A stretch of 64,000 nucleotides of DNA from Streptomyces sp. YPW6 (GCF_018866325.1 NZ_CP076457.1:2577001-2641000), one strand, 5' to 3'; positions 34,827-44,792 are shown, numbered from the stretch's first letter. Numbers and translations are program-made. The notes: generated by a model from the letters alone, not told the origin.

Positions 34827-36386
34827 TCAGGCCAGCGGCCCGGTCACCTGCTCCACCGCCGCGACCAGGCGCCCTTCCCGTACGAACGCGTCGGCGGCGG
34901 CCAGGTCCGGCGCGAGGAAGCGGTCCGGCCCCGGGCCCTCCGCTCCGGCGGCGCGCAGCGCGGCCACGGCGGCCTGCGAGGCGGGGGCGGGAACGAGTCC
35001 CTGGGCGGCGCGCAGTTCGACGGCGCGGGTCGCCGCGTACAGCTCGACGGCGACGATCCGGGCCAGGTTGTCCACGGCGGTACGGAGCTTGCGCGCGGCG
35101 GACCAGCCCATGGAGACGTGGTCCTCCTGCATCGCGGAGGACGGGATGGAGTCGGCGGACGCGGGGACCGCGAGCCGCTTCATCTCGCTGACCAGGGCGG
35201 CCTGAGTGTACTGGGCGATCATCAGCCCCGAGTCGACCCCGGCGTCGTCCGCGAGGAACGGCGGCAGGCCGTGGGAGCGGTTCTTGTCGAGCAGCCGGTC
35301 GGTACGGCGTTCGCAGATGGAGCCGAGGTCGGCGGCGACGATCGCGAGGAAGTCCAGGACGTACGCGACGGGTGCGCCGTGGAAGTTGCCGTTGGACTCG
35401 ACCCGTCCGTCGGGGAGGACCACCGGGTTGTCGACGGAGGAGGCCAGTTCGCGGCCCGCGACGACGTCGGCGTGGTCGAGGGTGTCGCGGCCCGCTCCGT
35501 TGACCTGAGGGGCGCAGCGCACCGAGTACGCGTCCTGGACCCGGGGGGCGTCGCCCGTGACGTCGGCGTGCCGCCCCGTCAGCCCTGAACCCGCCAGCAC
35601 CCGCAGCATGTTGTCCGCGCTGACGCCCTGACCGGGGTGCGGGCGGATGGCGTGCAGCTCGGGGGCGAGGACCTTGTCCGTGCCGAGCAGTGCCTCCAGG
35701 GAGAGGGCGGCGGTGATGTCGGCGGAGGTGTAGAGATTCTTCAGGTCCGCGAGGGCCATGACCAGCATGCCGAGCATGCCGTCGGTGCCGTTGAGGAGGG
35801 CCAGCCCCTCCTTCTCGGCCAGCTCCACCGGGGCGATGCCGTGTGCGGCGAGCAGCTCGCCGGCCGGGCGGACCGTGCCGTCGGGGCCCTCCGCCTCGCC
35901 CTCGCCCATCAGGGTGAGCGCGCAGTGCGAGAGGGGCGCGAGGTCGCCGGAGCAGCCGAGCGAGCCGTATTCGTGGACGACGGGCGTGATGCCGGCGTTC
36001 AGCAGGTCCGCCATCGTCTGCGCGACCTCGGGGCGTACGCCGGTGTGGCCGGAGGCGACCGTCTTGAGCCGGAGGAACATCAGCGCGCGGACGACCTCGC
36101 GTTCGACGCGCGGACCCATGCCCGCCGCGTGCGAGCGGACGATGTTGCGCTGGAGCTGCGCCCGCAGCTCGTGGCCGATGTGGCGACTGGCGAGGGCGCC
36201 GAAGCCGGTGGAGACGCCGTAGACCGGCTCGGGCTTGGCCGCGAGCGCGTCCACGATGAGGCGGGCGGCGGCGAGCGCGTCCACGGCGGTGGCGGAGAGC
36301 TCGACCCGGGCGCCGTGGCGGGCCACGGCGACGACGTCCTCGGCGGTGGTTCCGGACGTCCCCACCACGACTGTGTGCATATCCAT
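34827..36386 (-). CDS. hutH: Histidine ammonia-lyase
   Basis: The enzyme deaminates histidine to urocanate. The product is 519 aa. The MIO prosthetic group forms from an internal triad that is Cys145-Ser146-Gly147 here (HEYGSLGCSGDLAPLSH) rather than the more usual Ala-Ser-Gly. The active-site Tyr loop (PVYGVSTGFG), NGTDGMLGM and QDAYSVRCAPQ are present. The ATG at 36386 gives MDMHTVVVG. A gene for urocanase is not in the window, consistent with scattered hut genes in Streptomyces. Confidence 0.95.
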   Translation of the reverse strand: MDMHTVVVGTSGTTAEDVVAVARHGARVELSATAVDALAAARLIVDALAAKPEPVYGVSTGFGALASRHIGHELRAQLQRNIVRSHAAGMGPRVEREVVRALMFLRLKTVASGHTGVRPEVAQTMADLLNAGITPVVHEYGSLGCSGDLAPLSHCALTLMGEGEAEGPDGTVRPAGELLAAHGIAPVELAEKEGLALLNGTDGMLGMLVMALADLKNLYTSADITAALSLEALLGTDKVLAPELHAIRPHPGQGVSADNMLRVLAGSGLTGRHADVTGDAPRVQDAYSVRCAPQVNGAGRDTLDHADVVAGRELASSVDNPVVLPDGRVESNGNFHGAPVAYVLDFLAIVAADLGSICERRTDRLLDKNRSHGLPPFLADDAGVDSGLMIAQYTQAALVSEMKRLAVPASADSIPSSAMQEDHVSMGWSAARKLRTAVDNLARIVAVELYAATRAVELRAAQGLVPAPASQAAVAALRAAGAEGPGPDRFLAPDLAAADAFVREGRLVAAVEQVTGPLA

Positions 36387-36485
36387 ATTCAGCAGCGTAC
36401 GGACTGAAACCCTTCATGTCACTAGCGCTGCCGCACCGGGCCCCTTACGGACGCCGGCCGAGGCGTCATGCGGCGCCGGCCGGGC

Positions 36486-37640
36486 TCACGGCCGGTTGCC
36501 GCGGAGCCTGCGCCGGTCGTGCGGGGACTTCGGCGGGGAGTCCGCGAGCCGGATGACGTCACCGTCCCGCCCGGCCACCACCGGCCCTCGGGAACGGGCG
36601 GCCTTGGCCCGGTACTGGGCGGCGTCCGCGAGCCGGAACAGCCGCCGCGCCGAGTGCACCGGCCCGATCGGGTCGCCCGTCGACGCGACCCCGCAGGCGA
36701 CCCCGTCGCCCAGCTCGATCGCCGCCGCCCGGTCGCAGAGCTCGGTGGCGACCGCGACCACCGCGTCGGCCGGGGGGCCCGCCGCGAGCAGGCAGAACTC
36801 ATCACCGCCGAGCCGGGCCGCGAGCGCCTCCGGCAGCATCGCCCCGCACAGCGACAGCACGGAGCCGAAACGTTCCAGCAGACGATCGCCGACGGCGTGG
36901 CCGTGGGTGTCGTTCACCGCCTTGAGGCCGTTCAGGTCGCAGACGACGAGGCTGACGACCGTGTCGTCGACGCGGTGCCGCTCGACGGCCTCGTCGAGCT
37001 GGATGTCGACCGCGCGGCGGTTGGCGAGGCCGGTCAGCGGATCGGTGAAGGCCAGTTTGCGGACCTCCTCCAGGCGTTCGGTCTGGGCGAGCCCGGAGGC
37101 CACGACGGCGGCGAGCACGGTCGCGAAGTCGGCGTCGGCCCGGCCGAAGACGGGCTCCCCGGCCGGCCGCGCCACATACAGCTCGCCCCACGCCCGGCCG
37201 TGCAGCACGATCGGCGCGACCACGCAGCAGCCCCGGCCGCGCCGCCGCAGCGCGGCGACCCGCTGATGGCAGTACGGGCGCGCGCCGCGTGCCGGGCCGC
37301 CGGCGCCGGGCAGCCCGTCGGCGGTCTCCACCCAGGCGTCGGGCTCGCCGCCGCCGGCCCAGCGCTCGTGCAGGAACTCGGTGATCTCCGGGAACTCGTG
37401 GACCGGGTAGGCCTCCTCCTCGGGGAACTCCTCCTCCCCGTCGGCCCGTTGCCCCGCGTTCACCAGCACCCGCAGCCTGCCCCGGTCCCGCTCCCAGACG
37501 GAGAGCGCGGCGAAGCTGCCGCCCAACGCCTCGCAGGCGCCCAGCGCCGCCGCCCGCCACGATTCGCGCGGCGTGTAGGCCGCGGCCATGGCCTGCGCCA
37601 GCGAAACCACGGCCCGCAGCCGTTCGTCGTCACCACCCAT
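36486..37640 (-). CDS. GAF-GGDEF diguanylate cyclase, soluble
   Basis: The product is 384 aa. A GAF-like domain fills about residues 15-190 and a GGDEF domain about 200-360, with FTDPLTGLANRRAVD, DLNGLKAVNDTHGHAVGD and an intact RLGGDEF active site. There is no RxxD product-inhibition site before GGDEF (the residues are LPEA). No EAL domain or membrane helix is present. It should make c-di-GMP in response to a cytosolic signal; c-di-GMP controls development in Streptomyces through BldD. Confidence 0.9.
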   Translation of the reverse strand: MGGDDERLRAVVSLAQAMAAAYTPRESWRAAALGACEALGGSFAALSVWERDRGRLRVLVNAGQRADGEEEFPEEEAYPVHEFPEITEFLHERWAGGGEPDAWVETADGLPGAGGPARGARPYCHQRVAALRRRGRGCCVVAPIVLHGRAWGELYVARPAGEPVFGRADADFATVLAAVVASGLAQTERLEEVRKLAFTDPLTGLANRRAVDIQLDEAVERHRVDDTVVSLVVCDLNGLKAVNDTHGHAVGDRLLERFGSVLSLCGAMLPEALAARLGGDEFCLLAAGPPADAVVAVATELCDRAAAIELGDGVACGVASTGDPIGPVHSARRLFRLADAAQYRAKAARSRGPVVAGRDGDVIRLADSPPKSPHDRRRLRGNRP

Positions 37641-37743
37641 TTCTACAGCCTATGTAGATTTGTCCGCTTTTGATCTATTTGGTGCTTAACGAATTCCCGT
37701 CATGTCCCGCAAGGGGATCACCCTGCGTCACGCACGCGCGTCG

Positions 37744-38556
37744 TCACTCGCCGGGCCAGTCCGGGCGCCGCTTCTCGTTGAACGCGGCCACGCCCTCCGC
37801 CCGGTCGCCGGAGAAGGCCACCGAGCGCCAGGCCGCGTCCTCGACCTCCAGGCCCGCCCGCAGATCGAGACCCTGCCCCAGCCGGAGCGCCTTCTTGGCC
37901 GCACGCAGCCCGACCGGCGAGTTGGCGGCGATCCGGCCGCCCAGCGCGAGGGCCTCCTCACGGTCCCGGCCCGCCTCGACCAGCTCGTCCACCAGGCCCA
38001 GTTCGCGAGCCTCGGCGGCCTCGACGCGGCGGGCGCTGAACACCAGCTCGGCGGCGCGGGCCGCACCCACCCGGCGCGGCAGCAACTGCGTACCGCCACC
38101 GCCCGGGATGACGCCCACGGACACCTCGGGCAGCCCGACGAGCGCGGTGGTGTCGGCGACGATCACATCGCAGGCGAGGGCGAGTTCGAAGCCGCCGCCG
38201 AGGGCGAAGCCGTGCACGGCGGCGATCACCGGCATCGGCAGCTCCAGGACCCCGGTGTAGGCGGCGCGGGCGGTGGGCCGCTGACGGACGAGGTCGGCGT
38301 CGGAGAAGGAGTTGCGCTCCTTGAGGTCCGCGCCCACGCAGAAGGCCCGCTCGTGACTGGAGGTCAGGACGGTGGCCCGGACGTCCCGGTCGGCGCCGAG
38401 CGCGTCGCAGGCGGCGGCGATCGAACGGGCCATGTCGGTGGAGACGGCGTTCATGGCCTTGGGGCGGTCGAGGACCAGCTCGGCGACGTGCTCCTGCCCC
38501 TCGTGCCGCCGTACGACGACGAACTCCCCGTACCGCTGCTCGGACGTGACGGTCAT
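37744..38556 (-). CDS. Enoyl-CoA hydratase/isomerase family protein
   Basis: The product is 270 aa of the crotonase fold. The oxyanion-hole segments are SSHERAFCVGADLKER and HGFALGGGFELALACD; the catalytic Glu lies in ALVGLPEVSVGVIPGGGGTQ. Substrate specificity cannot be read from sequence; fatty-acid or branched-chain acyl-CoA breakdown is likely. Confidence 0.9.
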   Translation of the reverse strand: MTVTSEQRYGEFVVVRRHEGQEHVAELVLDRPKAMNAVSTDMARSIAAACDALGADRDVRATVLTSSHERAFCVGADLKERNSFSDADLVRQRPTARAAYTGVLELPMPVIAAVHGFALGGGFELALACDVIVADTTALVGLPEVSVGVIPGGGGTQLLPRRVGAARAAELVFSARRVEAAEARELGLVDELVEAGRDREEALALGGRIAANSPVGLRAAKKALRLGQGLDLRAGLEVEDAAWRSVAFSGDRAEGVAAFNEKRRPDWPGE

Positions 38557-38769
38557 GGCTGCACCCCTGTCGGTTGACGGCGCTGTCGGTCGACGACAGC
38601 CCTGCGACGACGCCCGCTGCCGTTAACGAGCGTTATCCGGCAGGAATCCTAGACACCGGCGGGAATCCTGGACAGGGGAGATCGCCGGACCGGCGGCACG
38701 AGCGGAGGCGCGGGCGCGAACGAGCCGGAAACCGGCCCTGCCCCAGCCGGCCCGGAAGTCGGGTCTGCG

Positions 38770-38877
38770 CCACCGGCCTCAGGATCCCCTCACGCCCCAC
38801 CGGCCCCAGGAACCTCCTGCGCCCCACCGGGCTCAGGAGCCTCCTGCGCCCCATCGGACTCAGGACCCCGGCCTGCC
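38770..38877. repeat. 27-bp tandem repeats overlapping the end of the adenylate cyclase gene
   Basis: Units starting at 38770, 38797, 38824 and 38851 (CCACCGGCCCCAGGAACCTC and variants) are exactly 27 bp apart. The last unit contains the cyclase stop codon, so the repeats extend from the 3' end of the gene into the spacer. The rest of the 303-bp gap from 38557 shows no gene. Confidence 0.85.
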
Positions 38878-40059
38878 CCGCCGGGCCAGCAGCCAGGGCT
38901 CCACCACGCCGAGCCCGCGCACCGGGCGCTGCCACATCGGCTGGAGGCCGAAGCGGTACGTCGGCAGCGGCGGCTCGTCGTCGGGCTCGCGGCCCTCCTT
39001 CTCCGCGAGCCGGGCCCGTTCGGCGGCGGCCGCGACCGCCTCGGCGGCCTGTGCCTCGGACTCGGGGGCGTCGCCGTGGCGGACCAGCTCCTTGGCGAAG
39101 GCCCCGTCGACCAGGACGGCGTCCTTCGGAGCTATCGAGGTGAGCCGGCTGGCGAGGTTCACGGTGGTGCCGAAGACGTCGCCCATCCGGGTGGTGACGG
39201 TGCCGAACGCGATGCCGACGCGCAGGGCGGGCATCGTCTCGTCCTGGGACATCGCCTCGATCAGCCGGAGTGCTATCTCGGCGGCCGTGCCCGCGTCGTC
39301 GGCGGCGAAGAGGACCTCGTCGCCGAGGGTCTTGATGAGCCGGCCGCCGTGCGCGGCGACCAGGTCCGCGGCGGTCGTCTCGAAGGACTCGACCAGCTCG
39401 CCGAGCTCCTCCTCCTCCAGGCGCCGGGTCAGCCGGGTGAAGCCGACCAGGTCCGCGAAGCCGACCGCGAGCCGCCGGTCGACCATCTCCTCGTCGTCGG
39501 CCGCCTGCACGACCCGCCCGGTGGCGGCCGCCAGCTGGCGGCGCCAGACGTAGACGAGGAACTCCTGGAGCTCCGGGAGGAGCAGCTCGACCAGCGGATA
39601 GGTGACCTCGGTGCGGGTCATGCCGGGCTCGGGCGGCTCGGTCAGCCCCTCCAGGAAGGAGTCGATCTGCCATTCGGCCAGCCGGGCGGTGGTCTGTCCG
39701 GTGGAGCGGGCGACCTGGATCGCCATCGGCTCGCTGAGCAGCCCCGCCTCGACGAGACCGGCGAGCCGCCGCAGGGCGAGGACGTCGGCCTCGGTGAGGG
39801 CCTTGGCCTGGCCGATGTCGGCGAAGCCCATGGCCCGCCAGAACCGGGAGGCCAGGTCCATCGAGACCCCGGCGGTGCGGGCCGCCTGGAACGGCGTGTA
39901 GCGCCGGTCGGCCCCCAGGATGAGCGCTTCGAGGCGGATGGCGAGGGGGTCGTCGGTCGGTTCCACCGTGTGGTCGACCTCGTGGTGGGGTGTGGCGTGG
40001 ACCGAGGAGTCCGCCCCGGGCTCCTCACCCGCGCCGGACGACGTGTCGCCGACGGTCAC
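38860..40059 (-). CDS. cya: Class III adenylate cyclase
   Basis: The product is 399 aa. The cyclase domain spans about residues 195-310: VGFADLVGFTRLTRRLEEEE with the first metal Asp, GRLIKTLGDEVLFAADDAG with the second, and GDVFGTTVNLASRL. An N-terminal ~180-residue helical region is conserved in Streptomyces cyclases. No membrane helix is visible. cAMP in Streptomyces acts through Crp in germination and development. The GTG start at 40059 gives MTVGDTSSG. Confidence 0.92.
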   Translation of the reverse strand: MTVGDTSSGAGEEPGADSSVHATPHHEVDHTVEPTDDPLAIRLEALILGADRRYTPFQAARTAGVSMDLASRFWRAMGFADIGQAKALTEADVLALRRLAGLVEAGLLSEPMAIQVARSTGQTTARLAEWQIDSFLEGLTEPPEPGMTRTEVTYPLVELLLPELQEFLVYVWRRQLAAATGRVVQAADDEEMVDRRLAVGFADLVGFTRLTRRLEEEELGELVESFETTAADLVAAHGGRLIKTLGDEVLFAADDAGTAAEIALRLIEAMSQDETMPALRVGIAFGTVTTRMGDVFGTTVNLASRLTSIAPKDAVLVDGAFAKELVRHGDAPESEAQAAEAVAAAAERARLAEKEGREPDDEPPLPTYRFGLQPMWQRPVRGLGVVEPWLLARRGRPGS

Positions 40060-40273
40060 CAGCCGCCTCCTGCCCGTTCCCTGCGCACTGCCTGCCGATC
40101 TGTCGCTGATCGCCCCGACAGCGATCTGTCGCTGGATCGCCTCAACAATACGGCAGGTGTGCTCTGGCTCACGTCCTTGGTCGCCCGTCCCCGGTGCGTC
40201 GCGCGTGACATCTCCGGCGCGAGCACTCTCGGCCCGTACGGCCGCCGGGGCGGCCCGGCCGGCCGGAAACCCC

Positions 40274-41182
40274 TCAGGTCAGGCCGCCCGCCGCGCCGCG
40301 CAGGTGGACGATGTCCCCGGCCGACACCGGTTGCCGGAGCCCGTCCTCGGTGGCGAGGACCAGCCGGCCGTCCCCGTCGATCGCGACCGCGTCCCCGACC
40401 AGGGAGCTCCCGCCCGGCAGCTCGGCCCGCACCGTCCGCTCGAGCGTCGCGCAGCCCGCCGCGTAGGCGGCCTGGAGGCCGCTCGCGGCCGCGTCGCCAC
40501 CGGCCGCCTTCCATGCGCCGTACCAGTGCTCCAACGAGCGCAGGACGGCCCGCAGCAGCGTCTCGCGGTCGGTGGAGACCGCCCCGGCGAGGGCGAGCGA
40601 GCCCGCGGTGGGGGCGGGCAGCTCGTCGGCGCGCAGGGAGACGTTGATGCCGAGGCCCACCACGATGCCGCCCCCGGCGAACTCGCCGAGGATGCCGCCG
40701 GTCTTGCGTTCCTCGCCCGAGGAGCCGTCCCCCGGGCCGACCGGGTCGGGGGTCCGGGGGACCTGGACGAGCAGGTCGTTGGGCCACTTCAGTGACATGT
40801 CGACACCGGCGGCCTTGGCGAGACCGGTCGCGGCGGCCACCCCGGCCAGCAGCGGCACCCACCCCCACCGCTCGGGCGGGATGTCGCCGGGCTCCAGGTA
40901 GACCGAGAAGAAGAGCCCGGAGCGGGGCGGTGCGGTCCAGGTCCGCTCCAGCCGGCCGCGCCCCGCGGTCTGCTCCTCGGCGATCAGCACCGCGCCCTCG
41001 GCCGCCGCCCCGGCACGGGCCCGCTCGGCGAGGTCGGTGTTGGTGGACCCGGTGGACTCCACGACCTCCAGCGACGTCCACAACGTGTCCGGCCGCAGCA
41101 GCCCGCGGCGCAGCGCGGTCACGTTGAGAGGCGGCCGGTCGAGGTCCGACCAGCGGTTGTGTGGCGCATCCGGTGGTGTCAT
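40274..41182 (-). CDS. birA: Biotin-[acetyl-CoA-carboxylase] ligase
   Basis: The product is 302 aa. The biotin-AMP site STGSTNTDL, EEQTAGRGRLERTW and SLKWPNDLLV are intact; the C-terminal domain ends DIVHLRGAAGGL. It lacks the N-terminal DNA-binding domain of E. coli BirA, so it is a mono-functional ligase. A proline/glycine-rich insert (residues ~141-157, VGPGDGSSGEE) interrupts the catalytic core. It is divergent from pccB and can biotinylate the AccA2 product encoded further on. Confidence 0.93.
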   Translation of the reverse strand: MTPPDAPHNRWSDLDRPPLNVTALRRGLLRPDTLWTSLEVVESTGSTNTDLAERARAGAAAEGAVLIAEEQTAGRGRLERTWTAPPRSGLFFSVYLEPGDIPPERWGWVPLLAGVAAATGLAKAAGVDMSLKWPNDLLVQVPRTPDPVGPGDGSSGEERKTGGILGEFAGGGIVVGLGINVSLRADELPAPTAGSLALAGAVSTDRETLLRAVLRSLEHWYGAWKAAGGDAAASGLQAAYAAGCATLERTVRAELPGGSSLVGDAVAIDGDGRLVLATEDGLRQPVSAGDIVHLRGAAGGLT

Positions 41183-41444
41183 GCAACCCAGCCTAGGTGT
41201 GGCAAAGGACGCACTGCCTTTCCGGAGACGCGCCGATACCCTACGAGGCAGTAACCGCAGAGCGACGAGACCCGGCAGCACGAGCAGATCCCGTACCGAG
41301 CACCGCGCAACAGCCAGAGCACCAGAGCACCATCCATACATCCGCGTTACGAGTCCGTAGCCGCAGAGCCGGACGGACGACCGCCCGTCCCCCGTGACCA
41401 CCATCCGGTCGTCGTCCCCGTGACCAGGCAGGGAGCCTCCCCCG

Positions 41445-43025
41445 ATGTCCGAGCCGCAAAGCGACATCCACACCACCGCCGGCAAGCTCGCGGACCTGAC
41501 GCGCCGCATCGACGAGGCGACGCACGCCGGGTCGGCCCGCGCGGTCGAGAAGCAGCACGCCAAGGGCAAGCTGACGGCCCGTGAGCGGGTCGAGCTGCTC
41601 CTGGACGAGGGCTCCTTCGTGGAACTCGACGAGTTCGCCCGGCACCGCTCCACCAACTTCGGCATCGAGAAGAACCGCCCGTACGGGGACGGGGTCGTCA
41701 CGGGCTACGGCACGGTCGACGGCCGCCCGGTGTGCGTGTACTCGCAGGACTTCACGATCTTCGGCGGCTCGCTCGGCGAGGTCTACGGCGAGAAGATCGT
41801 GAAGGTCATGGACTTCGCGCTGAAGACCGGCTGCCCGGTCATCGGCATCAACGACGGCGGCGGCGCGCGCATCCAGGAAGGCGTCGTGGCGCTCGGTCTC
41901 TTCGCCGAGATCTTCCGCCGCAACGTGCACGCCTCCGGCGTGGTCCCGCAGATCTCGCTGATCGTCGGCCCGTGCGCGGGCGGCGCGGTCTACTCCCCCG
42001 CGATCACCGACTTCACGGTGATGGTCGACCAGACCTCGCACATGTTCATCACCGGACCCGACGTCATCAAGACGGTCACCGGTGAGGACGTCGGCTTCGA
42101 GGAGCTGGGCGGAGCCCGTACGCACAACACCACCTCCGGGGTGGCGCACCACATGGCGGGCGACGAGAAGGACGCCATCGAGTACGTCAAGTCCCTGCTG
42201 TCCTACCTGCCTTCGAACAACCTCTCCGAGGCCCCGGCCTTCCCGGAGGAGGCGGACCTGACGGTCACGGACGAGGACCGCGAGCTGGACACGCTGATCC
42301 CGGACTCGGCGAACCAGCCGTACGACATGCACACCGCGATCGAGCACGTCCTGGACGACGCCGAGTTCCTGGAGACCCAGGCCCTGTTCGCGCCGAACAT
42401 CATCACCGGCTTCGGCCGGGTCGAGGGCCACCCGGTCGGGATCGTCGCCAACCAGCCGATGCAGTTCGCCGGCTGCCTGGACATCGACGCGAGCGAGAAG
42501 GCGGCCCGCTTCGTCCGGACCTGCGACGCGTTCAACGTCCCCGTGATCACCTTCGTGGACGTGCCGGGCTTCCTGCCGGGCGTGGACCAGGAGTACGGCG
42601 GCATCATCCGGCGCGGCGCGAAGCTGATCTACGCCTACGCGGAGGCGACGGTCCCGCTGATCACCGTCATCACCCGCAAGGCCTTCGGCGGCGCGTACGA
42701 CGTGATGGGCTCCAAGCACCTGGGGGCCGACCTCAACCTCGCCTGGCCCACTGCGCAGGTCGCCGTCATGGGCGCGCAGGGCGCGGTGAACATCCTGCAC
42801 CGCCGGACCATCGCCGCCGCCGAGGACCCGGACGCGACCCGCGCCGAGCTGATGGCGGACTACGAGGACACGCTGCTCAACCCCTACGTGGCGGCCGAGC
42901 GCGGTTACGTCGACGCGGTGATCATGCCGTCCGACACCCGGGCCCACATCGTCAAGGGCCTGCGTCAGCTCCGTACGAAGCGGGAATCCCTGCCTCCGAA
43001 GAAGCACGGCAACATCCCGCTGTAG
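41445..43025 (+). CDS. pccB: Propionyl/acyl-CoA carboxylase beta (carboxyltransferase) subunit
   Basis: The product is 526 aa. The carboxyltransferase halves are visible: [20 protein letters not shown] with [14 protein letters not shown] (first oxyanion hole), and [20 protein letters not shown] with [19 protein letters not shown] (second). It transfers carboxyl from biotin to acyl-CoA. The ATG is preceded by a GGGAG. It is followed after 44 bp by the epsilon subunit gene. Confidence 0.95.
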   Translation: MSEPQSDIHTTAGKLADLTRRIDEATHAGSARAVEKQHAKGKLTARERVELLLDEGSFVELDEFARHRSTNFGIEKNRPYGDGVVTGYGTVDGRPVCVYSQDFTIFGGSLGEVYGEKIVKVMDFALKTGCPVIGINDGGGARIQEGVVALGLFAEIFRRNVHASGVVPQISLIVGPCAGGAVYSPAITDFTVMVDQTSHMFITGPDVIKTVTGEDVGFEELGGARTHNTTSGVAHHMAGDEKDAIEYVKSLLSYLPSNNLSEAPAFPEEADLTVTDEDRELDTLIPDSANQPYDMHTAIEHVLDDAEFLETQALFAPNIITGFGRVEGHPVGIVANQPMQFAGCLDIDASEKAARFVRTCDAFNVPVITFVDVPGFLPGVDQEYGGIIRRGAKLIYAYAEATVPLITVITRKAFGGAYDVMGSKHLGADLNLAWPTAQVAVMGAQGAVNILHRRTIAAAEDPDATRAELMADYEDTLLNPYVAAERGYVDAVIMPSDTRAHIVKGLRQLRTKRESLPPKKHGNIPL

Positions 43026-43069
43026 CCGTCGGCCCGTCCGCCCGTCCTGTCGCACAGAGAGGTCTGCCC

Positions 43070-43276
43070 ATGATCAAGGTCGTACGGGGCAACCCCACCC
43101 CGGAGGAGCTGGCCGCCGCCGTGGCGGTGGTCCAGGCGCGCGCGGCCGCCGCGTCCGCCGTGCAGTCCGGGGCCCCGCTGCCCCCCGAGCAGTGGTCCGA
43201 CCCGGGCCGTATCGCCCGCACCGGCCTGCTGCGGCCGGGCCCCCGGGCCTGGGCCCGGACGTACTGGCCCGCCTGA
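43070..43276 (+). CDS. accE: Acyl-CoA carboxylase epsilon subunit
   Basis: The product is 68 aa. MIKVVRGNPTPEELAAAVAV is the hallmark N-terminus of the actinobacterial epsilon subunit, and the tail WARTYWPA is typical. It stabilises the alpha-beta complex. The gene sits directly behind pccB. Confidence 0.93.
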   Translation: MIKVVRGNPTPEELAAAVAVVQARAAAASAVQSGAPLPPEQWSDPGRIARTGLLRPGPRAWARTYWPA

Positions 43277-43301
43277 TCCGGAACCGGGCGCCATCGCCTC
43301 T

Positions 43302-43317
43302 TGAGTACCCGTACTCA
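43302..43317. promoter_or_regulatory. TGAGTAC-CC-GTACTCA palindrome
   Basis: A perfect 16-bp palindrome lies 35 bp before the 42-aa membrane peptide gene. Its position suits an operator; the binding protein is unknown to me. Confidence 0.5.
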
Positions 43318-43352
43318 GGCGCGGCGGCGCCCGGCGCAGCAGGATCGGAACC

Positions 43353-43481
43353 ATGCTGTGGTCCGATCCCGAGAACAAGCCGCCGAAGGAACTGCGCGAC
43401 GCCCAGGCGATGATGCGCAGAGCGGGCGTGCTGCTGGCGCTGGCGATGCTGCTGGCGATGTTCGTGCTCGGCATCCGCTGA
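43353..43481 (+). CDS. Small membrane peptide, 42 aa
   Basis: The ATG follows CAGGATCGGAACC. The peptide has a charged N-terminus ([20 protein letters not shown]) and one membrane helix ([18 protein letters not shown]). Similar peptides occur beside acyl-CoA carboxylase genes in Streptomyces as far as I recall. It lies under a palindrome that may control it. It is too short for most gene finders. Confidence 0.75.
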   Translation: MLWSDPENKPPKELRDAQAMMRRAGVLLALAMLLAMFVLGIR

Positions 43482-43662
43482 AATCCGCCGCCCGGCATCC
43501 CGGCCCCGGCATCCTCCGCCTCCCGGACCTCCGCTGCCGGGCATCCCGGCCCCGGCACCGGTCGGCACCGGTGCGTCCGCCGCCGCGCGCCCCCGCCCCG
43601 GCGCCCTCCACCTCCCGGGCGCCCGCTGCCCCGGAGGCCGGGGCCCTTCTACGATGGCGGGC

Positions 43663-44265
43663 ATGACTGATCAGCGCCGTCTCGTGCTCGCCTCCGCCTC
43701 CCCCGCCCGTCTCGGTCTGCTGCGCCAGGCCGGTTTCGCCCCCGAGGTGATCGTCAGCGGGGTGGACGAGGACGCGCTGAGCGCCCCGACCCCCGCCGAG
43801 CTGGCGCTCGTCCTCGCACGGGCGAAGGCGGCGGCGGTCGCGGAGCGCCCCGAGGCGGCGGGCGCCCTGGTCATCGGCTGCGACTCGGTGCTGGAGCTGG
43901 ACGGCGAGGCGCTCGGCAAGCCCGCCGACGCCGAGGAGGCCACCGCCCGCTGGAAGTCGATGCGCGGCCGGGCGGGCGTCCTGCAGACCGGGCACAGCGT
44001 GATCGACACCGCCTCGGGCCGCACGGCGTCGGCGACGGCGTCCACGGTCGTACGGTTCGGCGAGCCGAGTGACGCCGAGGTCGCCGCCTACGTCGCCTCG
44101 GGCGAACCGCTGCACGTGGCGGGGGCGTTCACCCTGGACGGCAGGTCGGCCCCGTTCGTCGACTCGATCGAGGGCGACCACGGCAACGTCATCGGCCTCT
44201 CGCTGCCGCTGCTGCGCCGGCTGCTGGGCGAGCTGGGCGTATCGGTCACGGAGCTGTGGACCTGA
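43663..44265 (+). CDS. maf: Maf-type nucleotide pyrophosphatase
   Basis: The product is 200 aa ([20 protein letters not shown]). The Maf signature [12 protein letters not shown], the [16 protein letters not shown] region and [17 protein letters not shown] are present. Maf proteins hydrolyse modified or non-canonical nucleoside triphosphates. An ATG at 43654 would add three residues. It sits between pccB-accE and accA2, its usual place. Confidence 0.92.
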   Translation: MTDQRRLVLASASPARLGLLRQAGFAPEVIVSGVDEDALSAPTPAELALVLARAKAAAVAERPEAAGALVIGCDSVLELDGEALGKPADAEEATARWKSMRGRAGVLQTGHSVIDTASGRTASATASTVVRFGEPSDAEVAAYVASGEPLHVAGAFTLDGRSAPFVDSIEGDHGNVIGLSLPLLRRLLGELGVSVTELWT

Positions 44266-44351
44266 GGGGGAGCCTCCGGCCCCGGGCGGCCTCCTCGCCC
44301 GGCGGACCCGGGCCTGCCCTCCCGGCGGCTCGGGCCGGTCCTCACAGCGGG

Positions 44352-44792
44352 TCAGACCGCCGCCGGGGCCGCCGTGTCGCCGTCCGCCGCGTCGTCGGTG
44401 CGGGTCTCGGGCCCGTACGCCAGCAGGGTGAGCACCAGCAGGGCCAGCACCACCATCATGAACGCGAAGGCGGCCCAGCCGACCAGGCCGACGGTCACCG
44501 CGCCCAGGACGCCGTGCACGACCGCGCAGCCGATCAGGGCGATCCGCCCGACGCGTCCGGGGGCGCGGTCGCGTATCCCCGCGATCAGAGCTGTCAGCCC
44601 GCACAGCACCAGCAGCAGACCGGAGACACCGCCCATCACCCAGGTCCCGGTGGACATGGCGTCCGGGTCCATGCCGGCGAGCGACATGTTCTGGTTCTCG
44701 GCGACCGTGGCCAGGACGGCGTTGATGAGCACGATGCCCACCGCCTCCCCGAACAGCACGAGCGCGGTCACGATCGCCACCGGTCTGCGCAT
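44352..44792 (-). CDS. Conserved four-helix membrane protein
   Basis: The product is 146 aa with four predicted membrane segments (about residues 5-30, 52-72, 82-102 and 107-126) and an acidic tail (ETRTDDAADGDTAAP). No motif gives a function. Confidence 0.75.
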   Translation of the reverse strand: MRRPVAIVTALVLFGEAVGIVLINAVLATVAENQNMSLAGMDPDAMSTGTWVMGGVSGLLLVLCGLTALIAGIRDRAPGRVGRIALIGCAVVHGVLGAVTVGLVGWAAFAFMMVVLALLVLTLLAYGPETRTDDAADGDTAAPAAV

